The notes: generated by a model from the letters alone, not told the origin. 64,000 nt of DNA from Streptococcus suis (GCA_029593505.1 JAKTNI010000001.1:248001-312000); one strand, 5' to 3'. Positions 48,417-57,211 are shown, counted from the stretch's first letter. Made by a program: numbers and translations.

Positions 48417-48445
48417 TTGACAAAAGGAATAAACTGGTTTACAAT
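48417..48445 (+). promoter_or_regulatory. Promoter P2 of the glycosaminoglycan PTS operon
   Basis: TTGACA (48417-48422) and TACAAT (48440-48445) are 17 bases apart. The operator TAAACTGGTTTA (48430-48441) overlaps the spacer and -10. Confidence 0.9.
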
Positions 48446-48467
48446 ATAAAATGTAAGTAAACCGGTA
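48430..48467. promoter_or_regulatory. Tandem RegR-type operators
   Basis: TAAACTGGTTTA at 48430-48441 and TAAACCGGTA at 48458-48467 share the TAAACYGGT core also found at 43831. One covers the -10 region and the other the early transcribed region. Confidence 0.75.
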
Positions 48468-48486
48468 CAGTTAAGGAGGTTACGGA

Positions 48487-48921
48487 GTGATTAAGTTAGT
48501 AGTTGCTACTCACGGCAATTTTGCAAGCGGTATCATGAGCTCTCTTAAATTGATTGCGGGCGATGTTGAAAACGTTGAGGCAATTGATTTTGTAGAGGGA
48601 ATGTCTGCTGGTGAGTTCAAAGAAAAATTGACAACAGCTGTAGTTGGTCAAGGTCAAGTTATTGTACTGACAGATTTGTTAGGAGGAACACCATTTAAAA
48701 CAGGTGTTGAGTTAGTGGCAGAGCTACCAGAACAACAGGTTGCAGTGCTATCTGGTCTTAACTTGGCAATGCTATTGGATGCAAGTTTCTCTCGTCTAAC
48801 AGATGATTTTGAAACATTAGTTAGTAAACTGGTTAGTGTAGCAAAAGAGGGTGTGGTTGATTCGATCAGTCTCTTCTCAGCTAGCTCAAATGATGACGAT
48901 GCCTTTGAAGATGGTATCTAA
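48487..48921 (+). CDS. PTS EIIA component, mannose family (AgaF-like)
   Basis: The 144-residue protein is a mannose-family IIA domain (MIKLVVATHGNFASG), whose phosphorylated histidine is His9, with VIVLTDLLGGTPFK as the second conserved block. It passes phosphate from HPr to the IIB subunit encoded downstream. The start is GTG at 48487, with AAGGAGG at the right distance. It is the first gene behind promoter P2, so the sugar transporter is controlled separately from the uronate enzymes at P1, though by the same operator type. Confidence 0.93.
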   Translation: MIKLVVATHGNFASGIMSSLKLIAGDVENVEAIDFVEGMSAGEFKEKLTTAVVGQGQVIVLTDLLGGTPFKTGVELVAELPEQQVAVLSGLNLAMLLDASFSRLTDDFETLVSKLVSVAKEGVVDSISLFSASSNDDDAFEDGI

Positions 48922-48940
48922 TTGAGATAAGGAGGGACCG

Positions 48941-50143
48941 ATGGGTAAATTAAAAACAATTGAACCATTAAAAAATGCTCAGCGTTACTTCAAACAAGGT
49001 GATTTAACTAAAGAAAAAATCGAAGCAGCAATTGAACATTGTTTAGCTATTATTGATGCTAATATGGCTAAGTTCGGTGAACGTTTCCCTTGGTCAGCAA
49101 CTAAAAATAATGTTTATGAAACATTTGAATATGTTGATTGGACCGATGGTTTTTGGACAGGGATGCTTTGGCTAGCTTATGAGTATACAGGTGATGACAA
49201 GTATGTTAAGTTAGCATATAAAAACATAGAAGTCTATAAACGCCGTATGGATGAGAAATTAGATATAGCGCATCATGATCTTGGTTTTTTATACAGTCCG
49301 TCAGTAGTGGCTGCTTATAAGTTAACGGGTGATAAGGATGCTCGTGATTTAGGTCTCCGTGCAGCAGAACATTTGTCAGGGCGTTATGTTGAGCCAGGAG
49401 GCTTCATTCAGGCGTGGGGAGAACTTGGACATCAAGATTCGTATCGATTGATTGTTGATTGCCTTATTAACATTCCAATATTATATTGGGCAAGTGATGA
49501 ATCTGGCGATACTAAGTATCGAGAAATGGCAGATCATCACTATCAAGAAACAATTTTAAATGCAGTCCGTGATGATGCATCTGCTTTCCATACATTCTTC
49601 TTTGATAGTCAGACAGGAGAGCCGCTCTATGGCAAAACTCGTCAAGGTTATAGCGATGATTCGTCTTGGGCGCGAGGTCAAGCGTGGTTGATTTATGGAT
49701 TGGCTCTTAATCAGTCTTATAATCAACACTCTCAAGAAGCAGATGATACGCTTCATAATTTTAAAGCGGTAACCAATTACTTCTTAAATCGTTCACCTCA
49801 AGATTTGGTAGCATTCTGGGATTTGATTTTTACAGATGGTGATAATCAATCACGTGACTCATCATCTACTGCGATAGCAGTATGTGGTATCAATGAAATG
49901 CTGAAATACATGCCAGAAACAGATGAGTACAAGGAAGTTTACCGTAAAGCCTCACATGCTTTGCTCGGTAGCTTAATCGATCATTATATGACGAAAGAAG
50001 TATATGCTGCAGCTCCTCTCTTGAAGCATGGTGTTTATTCATGGCACTCTGGTAAGGGAGTTGACGAAGGAAATATCTGGGGCGATTATTACTTCTTGGA
50101 AGCGCTTATTCGTTTCCACAAAAATTGGAAAATGTATTGGTAA
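48941..50143 (+). CDS. ugl: Unsaturated glucuronyl hydrolase (GH88)
   Basis: The 400-residue cytoplasmic enzyme hydrates and opens the unsaturated uronic acid of glycosaminoglycan disaccharides, releasing the amino sugar. GH88 landmarks are visible: FEYVDWTDGFWTGMLWLAYEYTGD, the acidic HHDLGFLYSPS, RGQAWLIYGLAL, and GDNQSRDSSSTAIAVCGI. It has no signal peptide, fitting action after PTS import. AAGGAGGGA precedes the ATG. It sits between the IIA and IIB genes, as in other streptococcal hyaluronan loci. Confidence 0.95.
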   Translation: MGKLKTIEPLKNAQRYFKQGDLTKEKIEAAIEHCLAIIDANMAKFGERFPWSATKNNVYETFEYVDWTDGFWTGMLWLAYEYTGDDKYVKLAYKNIEVYKRRMDEKLDIAHHDLGFLYSPSVVAAYKLTGDKDARDLGLRAAEHLSGRYVEPGGFIQAWGELGHQDSYRLIVDCLINIPILYWASDESGDTKYREMADHHYQETILNAVRDDASAFHTFFFDSQTGEPLYGKTRQGYSDDSSWARGQAWLIYGLALNQSYNQHSQEADDTLHNFKAVTNYFLNRSPQDLVAFWDLIFTDGDNQSRDSSSTAIAVCGINEMLKYMPETDEYKEVYRKASHALLGSLIDHYMTKEVYAAAPLLKHGVYSWHSGKGVDEGNIWGDYYFLEALIRFHKNWKMYW

Positions 50144-50170
50144 TACACAAATATAAAAACGGAGGAAATT

Positions 50171-50662
50171 ATGTCTACACCTAATATTGTTATGGCTCGT
50201 GTTGACGAGCGTCTTATCCACGGACAAGGCCAGTTATGGACTAAGTCTTTGGGATGTAATACAGTTATTGTTGCAAATGATAAGGTAAGTGAAGATAGCA
50301 TTCAGCAAACATTGATGAAGACGGTTATTCCTGAATCTGTTGCAATGCGTTTCTTCTCACTTCAAAAAGTGATTGATGTGATTCATAAAGCAAATCCAGC
50401 TCAAACAATTTTCTTAGTTGTAAAGGATTTGCCAGATGCCTTAACTTTGGTAAAAGGTGGAGTTCCTATTACAGAATTGAACCTTGGTAACATTCACAAT
50501 GCTCCAGGTAAGACTCAAGTTACACGTTCTATCTTCTTTGGTCCTGAAGATCGTGCAGCTGTTAAGGAATTAAGCGAAGTGTATAATGTTCGCTTCAATA
50601 CTAAGACAACACCTTCTGGAAACGATGGTGCGGCTGAAGTCAATGTCTTAGATTATATTTAA
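50171..50662 (+). CDS. PTS EIIB component, mannose family (AgaV-like)
   Basis: The 163-residue protein is a mannose-family IIB domain (IVMARVDERLIHGQGQLWTKSL). The phosphorylated histidine is His17, and VIPESVAMRFFSLQKVID and VTRSIFFGPEDRAA are conserved features. It hands phosphate to the disaccharide during transport through IIC and IID. GGAGGAAA precedes the ATG. Confidence 0.93.
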   Translation: MSTPNIVMARVDERLIHGQGQLWTKSLGCNTVIVANDKVSEDSIQQTLMKTVIPESVAMRFFSLQKVIDVIHKANPAQTIFLVVKDLPDALTLVKGGVPITELNLGNIHNAPGKTQVTRSIFFGPEDRAAVKELSEVYNVRFNTKTTPSGNDGAAEVNVLDYI

Positions 50663-50699
50663 TTGTGGTAATAAAAAAAATAATAAAAGGAGATTTGCT

Positions 50700-51485
50700 A
50701 TGACTATTAGTCTATTTCAAGCAGTTCTAATTGGTCTGTGGACAGCATTCTGTTTCAGCGGTATGTTGTTAGGTATTTACACTAACCGATGCATCGTGTT
50801 ATCGTTTGGTGTGGGAATTATTTTAGGAGATATTCCTACCGCTCTTGCTATGGGAGCTATCAGTGAATTAGCTTACATGGGATTCGGTGTTGGTGCCGGT
50901 GGTACAGTACCACCAAACCCAATTGGTCCGGGTGTCTTTGGTACATTGATGGCAATTACTAGTGCTGGTAAAGTTACACCAGAAGCAGCTCTTGCATTGT
51001 CAACACCTATCGCAGTAGGTATTCAGTTCTTGCAAACAACAGCGTACACTCTTAACGCAGGTGCGCCAGGATTAGCTGTTAAATACCTTCGTGCTGGTCA
51101 GTTGAATAAGTTTAAACGTTCAACAAACGGTACAATTCTTACTTTCATTGTGATTGGTTTTTCACTTGGTTTCTTGGGTGCATTCTCTATGGATGCTCTA
51201 TTGAAACTGGTAGAAGCAATCCCACCAGTTCTTTTGACAGGCTTGAGCGTTGCAGGTAAAATGCTTCCAGCTATCGGTTTTGCGATGATTCTATCTGTTA
51301 TGGCTAAGAAAGAATTGATTCCATACGTTCTTCTTGGTTATGTATGTGCGGCTTACCTTCAACTTCCAGTTATTGGTATCGCTATTGTAGGTAGCATCTT
51401 TGCTCTTAAAGAATTCTTTAATAAACCAGCAGCAGGAACAGCTGGACCAGCAAGACAGGAGGAAGCACACGATGACTGGATCTAA
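50700..51485 (+). CDS. PTS EIIC component, mannose family (AgaW-like)
   Basis: The 261-residue membrane protein has the mannose-family IIC pattern (GIILGDIPTALAMGAISELAYMGFGVGAGGTVPPNP) and about seven or eight helices. It forms the transport channel with IID. AAAGGAG precedes the ATG. Its last 14 bases overlap the IID gene, implying coupled translation. Confidence 0.93.
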   Translation: MTISLFQAVLIGLWTAFCFSGMLLGIYTNRCIVLSFGVGIILGDIPTALAMGAISELAYMGFGVGAGGTVPPNPIGPGVFGTLMAITSAGKVTPEAALALSTPIAVGIQFLQTTAYTLNAGAPGLAVKYLRAGQLNKFKRSTNGTILTFIVIGFSLGFLGAFSMDALLKLVEAIPPVLLTGLSVAGKMLPAIGFAMILSVMAKKELIPYVLLGYVCAAYLQLPVIGIAIVGSIFALKEFFNKPAAGTAGPARQEEAHDDWI

Positions 51486-52287
51486 ACTAACAAAAAAAGA
51501 TTACTTAAATACATCTCTACGAGCATTTTTCCTACAAAATGGCTTCAACTATAGCAACTATCAAGGTACTGGATACGCTAATGTTATGTATCCTGCTTTC
51601 CAAAAACACTTTGGTGATGATAAAGAAGCTCTTTGTAAAGCTTTGGAGGAAAACTGTGAATTCTATAACACAAACCCTCACTTCCTTCCATTCATTACAA
51701 GTCTTCACTTGGTTATGATGGAAAATGATCTTCCAGAAGAAGAAATCCGTGGTATCAAAATGGCCTTGATGGGTCCATTGGCAGGTATCGGTGACTCACT
51801 TTCACAATTTGTACTAGCACCACTCTTGTCTACCATTGCAGCATCTTTGGCTGGTCAAGGTTTGATTATGGGTCCAATCTTGTTCTTCTTGGGAATTAAC
51901 ATTATTCTTACTTCAATCAAATTGTTGACTGGTATGTATGGTTACAAATTTGGTACAAGCGTTATTGATAAATTGAGCGACCAAATGGCAACTATTTCTA
52001 AAGTTGCAAACATCATTGGTGTAACTGTTATCTCTGGTTTAGCAGTAACATTTGTAAAAATGAGTGTGCCAATCACATTTGCTGCAGATGAAGTAACAGA
52101 AGGTGCAGATCAAAAGATTGTAACAATCCAAGGTATGTTGGATAAAATCGCTCCTGCTCTTCTTCCAGCATTGTTTACATTGTTGGTATACTATCTCATC
52201 AAAAACAAGAAATGGACTACTTATAAATTGGTTATCTTGACAGTTATTCTTGGTATTCTTGGTAGCTGGCTAGGTATCCTTGCGTAA
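51472..52287 (+). CDS. PTS EIID component, mannose family (AgaD-like)
   Basis: The 271-residue protein is a mannose-family IID subunit: a long N-terminal soluble part (LTKKDYLNTSLRAFFLQNGFNYSNYQGTGYANVMYPAF), then MGPLAGIGDSLSQFVLAPLLSTIAASLA and several helices. The start at 51472 lies inside the IIC gene and has GACAGGAGGA upstream. Together with IIA, IIB and IIC it makes a complete transporter, presumably for unsaturated hyaluronan or chondroitin disaccharides. Confidence 0.93.
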   Translation: MTGSKLTKKDYLNTSLRAFFLQNGFNYSNYQGTGYANVMYPAFQKHFGDDKEALCKALEENCEFYNTNPHFLPFITSLHLVMMENDLPEEEIRGIKMALMGPLAGIGDSLSQFVLAPLLSTIAASLAGQGLIMGPILFFLGINIILTSIKLLTGMYGYKFGTSVIDKLSDQMATISKVANIIGVTVISGLAVTFVKMSVPITFAADEVTEGADQKIVTIQGMLDKIAPALLPALFTLLVYYLIKNKKWTTYKLVILTVILGILGSWLGILA

Positions 52288-52293
52288 GAAGCT

Positions 52294-52602
52294 ATGGAAG
52301 AAAAAACTTTATATATTATACTTATTGTTCTAGTAGCTTTAACATCCATACTTCCTACAATAACTACCTTTGTGAATCGTAGACGTCAACAAAAAGAACT
52401 GGCGGAACAGTTTGAAAAGCGCCAACGCTACTTAGAGGCTATCCAAGCTGGAGATGAGGTTGTATTATTCTCTGGTTTTCATGGAAAAATTAAAGCCATC
52501 AAAGATAATGTTGTAGAATTACAGATTGCTCAAGACGTTCATGTTTACGTTGAAAAAGAGTCTATTATGGGAAAAGCAAAAGAACTACTTTTTAAAAAGT
52601 AG
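52294..52602 (+). CDS. YajC-like protein in the glycosaminoglycan operon
   Basis: The 102-residue protein has one N-terminal helix (TLYIILIVLVALTSILPTITTFV), a charged stretch, and the YajC-like beta domain (IQAGDEVVLFSGFHGKIKAIKDNVVELQIAQDVHVYVEK). YajC assists the Sec translocon. A dedicated copy directly before the gene of a large secreted lyase suggests a local export or membrane-assembly role (inference), and YajC-like genes recur in streptococcal hyaluronan loci. It starts seven bases after IID. Its last codons form part of a perfect hairpin. Confidence 0.88.
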   Translation: MEEKTLYIILIVLVALTSILPTITTFVNRRRQQKELAEQFEKRQRYLEAIQAGDEVVLFSGFHGKIKAIKDNVVELQIAQDVHVYVEKESIMGKAKELLFKK

Positions 52603-52607
52603 TTCTT
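52580..52607. terminator. Perfect 28-base inverted repeat at the end of the yajC-like gene
   Basis: The arms (52580-52593 and 52594-52607) are fully complementary, from AAGAACTACTTTTT to AAAAAGTAGTTCTT, followed by ATTTATTCT. It can act as a terminator or attenuator before the lyase gene. Confidence 0.65.
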
Positions 52608-52622
52608 ATTTATTCTACAGAA

Positions 52623-52636
52623 TGAAAGCGCAAACA
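52623..52636. promoter_or_regulatory. cre site upstream of the lyase gene
   Basis: TGAAAGCGCAAACA fits the cre consensus TGWAARCGYWWNCA at every position. It implies CcpA control of the lyase gene independent of the PTS operon. Confidence 0.8.
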
Positions 52637-52684
52637 AGTTTATGTGTTAGAAGTAATTGCATTTAAACACTGAAAGGAAAGAAA

Positions 52685-55600
52685 ATGAAATCATTCAATC
52701 AACAAAAAAGAGAACATTATAGTATCCGTAAGTATAAGATTGGTGTGTGTTCCACTATTGTTGCTTTGTCACTATGGGGAACAGCCGTTTCTGCTGAACA
52801 ATTACCAAATGTGGAATCAACACCTAATGAAACTGTGGTTGCAGATCCAGTTGATAAGACTTCAAACAATTCAGAGGCTACTTCAGAAGTAGAAAAAGAG
52901 ACAGTTGTTGTACAATCGGAGGAAAAGGCAACGACTGAGACAACAAGTGAACAGCTAGAAGCAATTAAAACAGAGACAGTAGGAGAACCAGTTTCGGTAT
53001 CAGAAACTCCAGAAGTCGATACTGCTCCGCAATCTTTGGAGAATACAACCACTAGCGAAGAGAAAGAAAAAAATCTGATTGCAAATGGTGATTTTACAGC
53101 TACAACTGCTCAAACAGAAAATTGGTCGAGTGAAGCAGCTTCTGATTGGGAAGTATGGGTGCCATCAACGACTAATAAAACAGCAGGAACTGTTAGTCTA
53201 GATGAGGGACGTTTACATATTTCTTCAACAGATACGTATCGTGTCGCTCTTCACCAAACGATTGATATAGATCCAAGTAAAAAATATACATTTAGTTACG
53301 ATGTTGAAACAAAGGATTTAAAAGGAAGTGGAGTTCGTGCTCGTCTTCGTAGTCTAACTGCAGAAGGGAAAGATTTTACACCGCAAGAATTTACCTATAC
53401 AACTCTAAAAAATGGTACAGTATCAGAAACAGTAAGTCAAGATATTTCAGTATCTTCTGAGACACGTAAATTAAAGGTAGAATTATTTTTCGAGAATAGT
53501 ATTGGGCAAGCTTGGATAGATAATTTAGTATTAAAAGAATATGTAGAACCTGTAGTTGTTCCTGATAATACACCTGTTGCTCCAGATCCAGTTACACAGC
53601 CTGTTGAAGAACCTCAAAAAGATAAGGAAGAGGTGACAAACCTAGTCTTAAATGGTGATTTTGCTACTACAGTAGCTCAAAAAGAAAATTGGTCTAGCGA
53701 CGCAGCCTCTGATTGGGAAATATGGGTGCCATCAACGACTAACAAAGAAGTTGGTGCCGTTAGTATTGAGAATGGACGTTTATCTATTTCATCAAGTGAT
53801 CGTTATCGTGTAGCTCTTCATCAAACAATTGATGTAGATCCAAGTAAAAAATATACATTTAGCTATGATATAGAAACTAAAAATGTACAGGGAAGTGGAG
53901 TTCGTGCTCGTCTTCGTAGTCTGACGGAAGATGGAAAAGATCTGGTAAAACAAGAATATACGTATACCATTTTAAAAAATGGAACCGGTACAGCGACTAT
54001 TACTCAAGATATTACAGTGTCTCCTGAGACACGTAAATTGAAAATAGAACTATTTTTTGAGAATAGTATTGGGCAAGCGTGGTTAGATAATGTAGCCTTG
54101 GTAGAGTATGTAGAACCTGTTGAAGAAGTATACGTTCCTGAATTGCCTGCTATAGAGCAAGAAACTGTGACTTTTGCCACTAATAAAGTGTATCTTCCAG
54201 CTCGTCCTGATTTAACCTACACGATCCATAATCAAGAAGTTGCTCGTTTGGAAAAAGGCTTGATTTTTGCGGTAGCTGCTGGGACTACTACAGTAGATGT
54301 TTATGAGAAAGATAATAAAGTTTCTAGTTTTGAGCTTGTCATTGTAGATCACCAAGCAACTGTATTTGATAGATTGCGAGATAATTGGGAAGAAATTTCT
54401 TTAGCTAATAAACATTATAAAACTGATGATATAAGTATGAAGCAATTTCTAAATGGCTTAGAAAATGGCATTGCTTCCTCGTTGGAAAAATGGATAGATC
54501 CAACTCCAAGTACAAAAACAATCTTTAGTGATATTGATTTTAGTCGTTCTAGTCATTTGACAACTGTCTACCGTCGTCTTCAACAGATAGCTCAAGTAAT
54601 TGAAAACCCTGATTCTAAATATTTTCAAGATAGAGACATGATTGATTTGGTTAGAACAGGTATGGATTGGCTTTATACGAATGTCTATAATGAGACTAAA
54701 GAAATAGATGGTAACTGGTGGGATTATGAGATTGGCACACCTCGTGCAGTCGTTGATATTTTGATTTATATGCATAAATATTTCTCACAGGAAGAAATCA
54801 ATAAATATACAAAACCAATTTCAAAATTTGTTCCTGATCCAACCATGATTCGTATGACAACTCCAACTCCAGTACCAGCTGTTGGTGGCAATCAGACTGA
54901 TCTCAGTAAGGTAAGTATTCTTGAGGGAGCATTGATTGAAAGTGCAGAAAGAGTAGCTTCTGGAGTGCATGGACTAACAACCGTTATGTCATTTGTTGAT
55001 AAGGGAGAAGGTTTCTATAAGGATGGTTCCTTTATTGATCATGGAAATGTTGCTTACACTGGTGCTTATGGTAATGTATTGATAGAGGGGTTCTCACAAC
55101 TGCTACCAGTTATTCATGGAACAGAATTTGCATTGAAAGAAGAGCAAACAGCCATTTTATATGAATGGATTGAAAAAGCGTATATGCCGATTCTAGTTCG
55201 CGGTGAGTTGATGGATATGACTAGAGGACGTTCAATTAGTCGTGCCAGTGGTGAATCACACGTTCAGGCTATGGAAGTTTTACGTTCACTCGTGCGCATT
55301 GCTGAATCTGCTGAGCCTGTACAAAAACAGAAATTATTATCTTTTGTTAAAGCGCACCTCGTTTCCGATACATTCTATGACCACTATCGTGCTCTAAAAT
55401 CATACAAAGACATTGCCTTAGTGAATAGTTTGTTAGCAGATGATACAATCGTTCCTGAAGTAGCTAAAGACTATATTGCTGCATTTAACAATATGGATAA
55501 ATTTGTATATGGTAATGCTACAGATGGTTTTACCTTAGCTTTATCCATGTATTCTTCACGTACACAAAACTATGAAGATATGAATAATGAAAACCGAAAA

Positions 55601-56866
55601 GGTTGGTATACAGCAGATGGTATGGTCTATCTCTATAATGGAGATCTTGCTCACTATAGTGGTAATTACTGGCCAACAGTTGATCCATATCGTTTACCTG
55701 GAACAACTGTGACAAAAGATGAACGTCAAGATGGTAGCGGAGAAGTTACGCTTAAAAGTGCTTTTGTTGGTGCGACACAATTGGGAAATCGTCTTGCCAC
55801 AGTAGCAATGGATTTTAATAACTGGGATAATTCTCTGACAGCACGTAAAGCGTGGATTGTGTTAGGAGACAAAGTTGTCTTTTTAGGTACAGATGTTCAA
55901 TACCGCTCAGAAGCAGGAGCGCACACAACTATTGAAAACCGAAAACTGTTGGAAAATGAACAATACAGTTATTATATCAACGGAAAATTAGTTGATTTAA
56001 CGAAAGAAGTAATTACAGATAATACTAAATCTTTCTATATAACCAATGGAAAAGCGAATCAAGCTATAGGTTATGTATTCTTGAACGATTTGTCAACCCA
56101 TGCCGCAGTGGAAAGTCGTACAGGAAAATGGAGTGATATCAATTACAATCAACCAAAAGCGGAAGTAACCAATCAATTCGTCACATTGTGGCACGATCAT
56201 CCACAAGCTTCTAGTAATTATGCGTATGTGATGGTACCAAATAAATCATTGGAAGAAGTAGCACGTGTTGCCGCTACAGTGAAAATATTGAAACAAGATC
56301 GTGATGTACAAGTTGTATATGATGCAGAGCAAGCTGTTTGGGGAATTGTGAAATATACGAATGATGCCTATGCTCTAAATGATGTCATTACGCTTACGAA
56401 TGCGGGTGTGTATACTATTCAAGAAGAGAAAAATGGTTACCTTATTTCCTTCTATAACCCTGAAACAAGAACGATTGAACAAGAAATGACTACCAATCCA
56501 GAATTGGCAACTGTGGTAAGAGAAGTTGAACCAACGGCTGCTTATCCATCTGTCATTTGGAAAGTAGAGAAAGTAGTAAAACCAGGTGGTCAGGAAGGAA
56601 CAACAGGAAGTGAGACAGTTACACCAGGAGATGTTTCTTCTCCAACTACTAAGCCAGAAAGCGGCAGTGCTATAATTAAGTTACTGAAAAAGAAAGTAGT
56701 AGCGATACGCCATCAATTCCAAATATTAACTAAGAAGATAATAGCGTTACAACATCAAATTCAGAAACGAGTATCAAGGGTAATCGGATTATGTCAAAAA
56801 TTTCAACCTCGATTACTATATCAAGGAATAGCTGTATTGCGAAACTATTTTAATTCTAAATACTAA
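52685..56866 (+). CDS. hylA: Surface polysaccharide lyase family 8 (hyaluronate/chondroitin lyase), wall anchor lost
   Basis: The 1393-residue protein has a YSIRK-type signal peptide (HYSIRKYKIGVCSTIVALSLWGTAVSAE), a Glu/Thr-rich linker, and two near-identical carbohydrate-binding-like modules (about residues 130-290 and 319-480). A short Ig-like domain and the full PL8 catalytic domain follow from about 560. The catalytic residues match pneumococcal hyaluronate lyase in spacing: Asn736, His786, Tyr795 (N349/H399/Y408), with Trp678-Trp679 for the aromatic patch. It would cut hyaluronan or chondroitin outside the cell. After about residue 1328 the frame turns Lys/Arg/Gln-rich and has no LPXTG; another frame there reads SSSDTPSIPN-like, so the 3' end has frameshifted. 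AAAGGAAAG precedes the ATG. Confidence 0.92.
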   Translation: MKSFNQQKREHYSIRKYKIGVCSTIVALSLWGTAVSAEQLPNVESTPNETVVADPVDKTSNNSEATSEVEKETVVVQSEEKATTETTSEQLEAIKTETVGEPVSVSETPEVDTAPQSLENTTTSEEKEKNLIANGDFTATTAQTENWSSEAASDWEVWVPSTTNKTAGTVSLDEGRLHISSTDTYRVALHQTIDIDPSKKYTFSYDVETKDLKGSGVRARLRSLTAEGKDFTPQEFTYTTLKNGTVSETVSQDISVSSETRKLKVELFFENSIGQAWIDNLVLKEYVEPVVVPDNTPVAPDPVTQPVEEPQKDKEEVTNLVLNGDFATTVAQKENWSSDAASDWEIWVPSTTNKEVGAVSIENGRLSISSSDRYRVALHQTIDVDPSKKYTFSYDIETKNVQGSGVRARLRSLTEDGKDLVKQEYTYTILKNGTGTATITQDITVSPETRKLKIELFFENSIGQAWLDNVALVEYVEPVEEVYVPELPAIEQETVTFATNKVYLPARPDLTYTIHNQEVARLEKGLIFAVAAGTTTVDVYEKDNKVSSFELVIVDHQATVFDRLRDNWEEISLANKHYKTDDISMKQFLNGLENGIASSLEKWIDPTPSTKTIFSDIDFSRSSHLTTVYRRLQQIAQVIENPDSKYFQDRDMIDLVRTGMDWLYTNVYNETKEIDGNWWDYEIGTPRAVVDILIYMHKYFSQEEINKYTKPISKFVPDPTMIRMTTPTPVPAVGGNQTDLSKVSILEGALIESAERVASGVHGLTTVMSFVDKGEGFYKDGSFIDHGNVAYTGAYGNVLIEGFSQLLPVIHGTEFALKEEQTAILYEWIEKAYMPILVRGELMDMTRGRSISRASGESHVQAMEVLRSLVRIAESAEPVQKQKLLSFVKAHLVSDTFYDHYRALKSYKDIALVNSLLADDTIVPEVAKDYIAAFNNMDKFVYGNATDGFTLALSMYSSRTQNYEDMNNENRKGWYTADGMVYLYNGDLAHYSGNYWPTVDPYRLPGTTVTKDERQDGSGEVTLKSAFVGATQLGNRLATVAMDFNNWDNSLTARKAWIVLGDKVVFLGTDVQYRSEAGAHTTIENRKLLENEQYSYYINGKLVDLTKEVITDNTKSFYITNGKANQAIGYVFLNDLSTHAAVESRTGKWSDINYNQPKAEVTNQFVTLWHDHPQASSNYAYVMVPNKSLEEVARVAATVKILKQDRDVQVVYDAEQAVWGIVKYTNDAYALNDVITLTNAGVYTIQEEKNGYLISFYNPETRTIEQEMTTNPELATVVREVEPTAAYPSVIWKVEKVVKPGGQEGTTGSETVTPGDVSSPTTKPESGSAIIKLLKKKVVAIRHQFQILTKKIIALQHQIQKRVSRVIGLCQKFQPRLLYQGIAVLRNYFNSKY
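53072..54121 (+). repeat. Tandem duplication of a carbohydrate-binding-like module in the lyase gene
   Basis: Two copies of about 480 bases begin at 53072 and 53639. They share long identical DNA stretches, for example around GTGCCATCAACGACTAA and GGAAGTGGAGTTCGTGCTCG, and are split by a Pro/Val/Asp-rich linker. The similarity at DNA level suggests a fairly recent duplication that recombination could expand or delete. Confidence 0.88.
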
Positions 56867-57105
56867 TATCAGTAGTTTTAGCTAAACATTTCTTGCTGTA
56901 TGGTATCTATTTATACTTTTGGAATAGCAGGAAATTGTGTTAAGACCATTGTCTTAAGAAAAGTGACATGATAGAATGTTACTTTATCCATGACTTTATA
57001 CAATCAAATGGTGATTGCATTAGAAATAGTTGCTGTATTTAGGTTTAGTTGAATTGTTGTACACTATAGAAACATAAGAAATATTCTTATTTAATATAGA
57101 TAGAA
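56867..57105. other. Non-coding gap after the lyase gene
   Basis: AT-rich sequence without a plausible gene. I looked for a displaced LPXTG and membrane-anchor remnant of the lyase in all three forward frames and saw none that is convincing. Confidence 0.5.
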
Positions 57106-57131
57106 AAGGGAGAAGATTATTCCTCTCCCTT
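57106..57131 (+). terminator. Hairpin upstream of regR
   Basis: AAGGGAGA and TCTCCCTT pair around a ten-base loop. The following sequence, ATCTTGTTT, is only moderately T-rich. Confidence 0.55.
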
Positions 57132-57176
57132 ATCTTGTTTGAATCATCTATTTATGGTGAATTATAATCCAATACA

Positions 57177-57185
57177 TGATATACT
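57177..57185 (+). promoter_or_regulatory. Extended -10 promoter of regR
   Basis: TGA TATACT, 26 bases before the regR start codon; no clear -35. No TAAACYGGTTTA operator is seen here. Confidence 0.5.
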
Positions 57186-57211
57186 TATATAAGCAAAGGA
57201 GGTGTTACTAA

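Noticed and set aside
56867..57105. Search for a displaced LPXTG anchor remnant after the lyase gene
   Set aside because: A weakly hydrophobic stretch (ILISVVLAKHFLLYGIYLYFW) exists in one frame, but no LPXTG precedes it and stops interrupt the approach.
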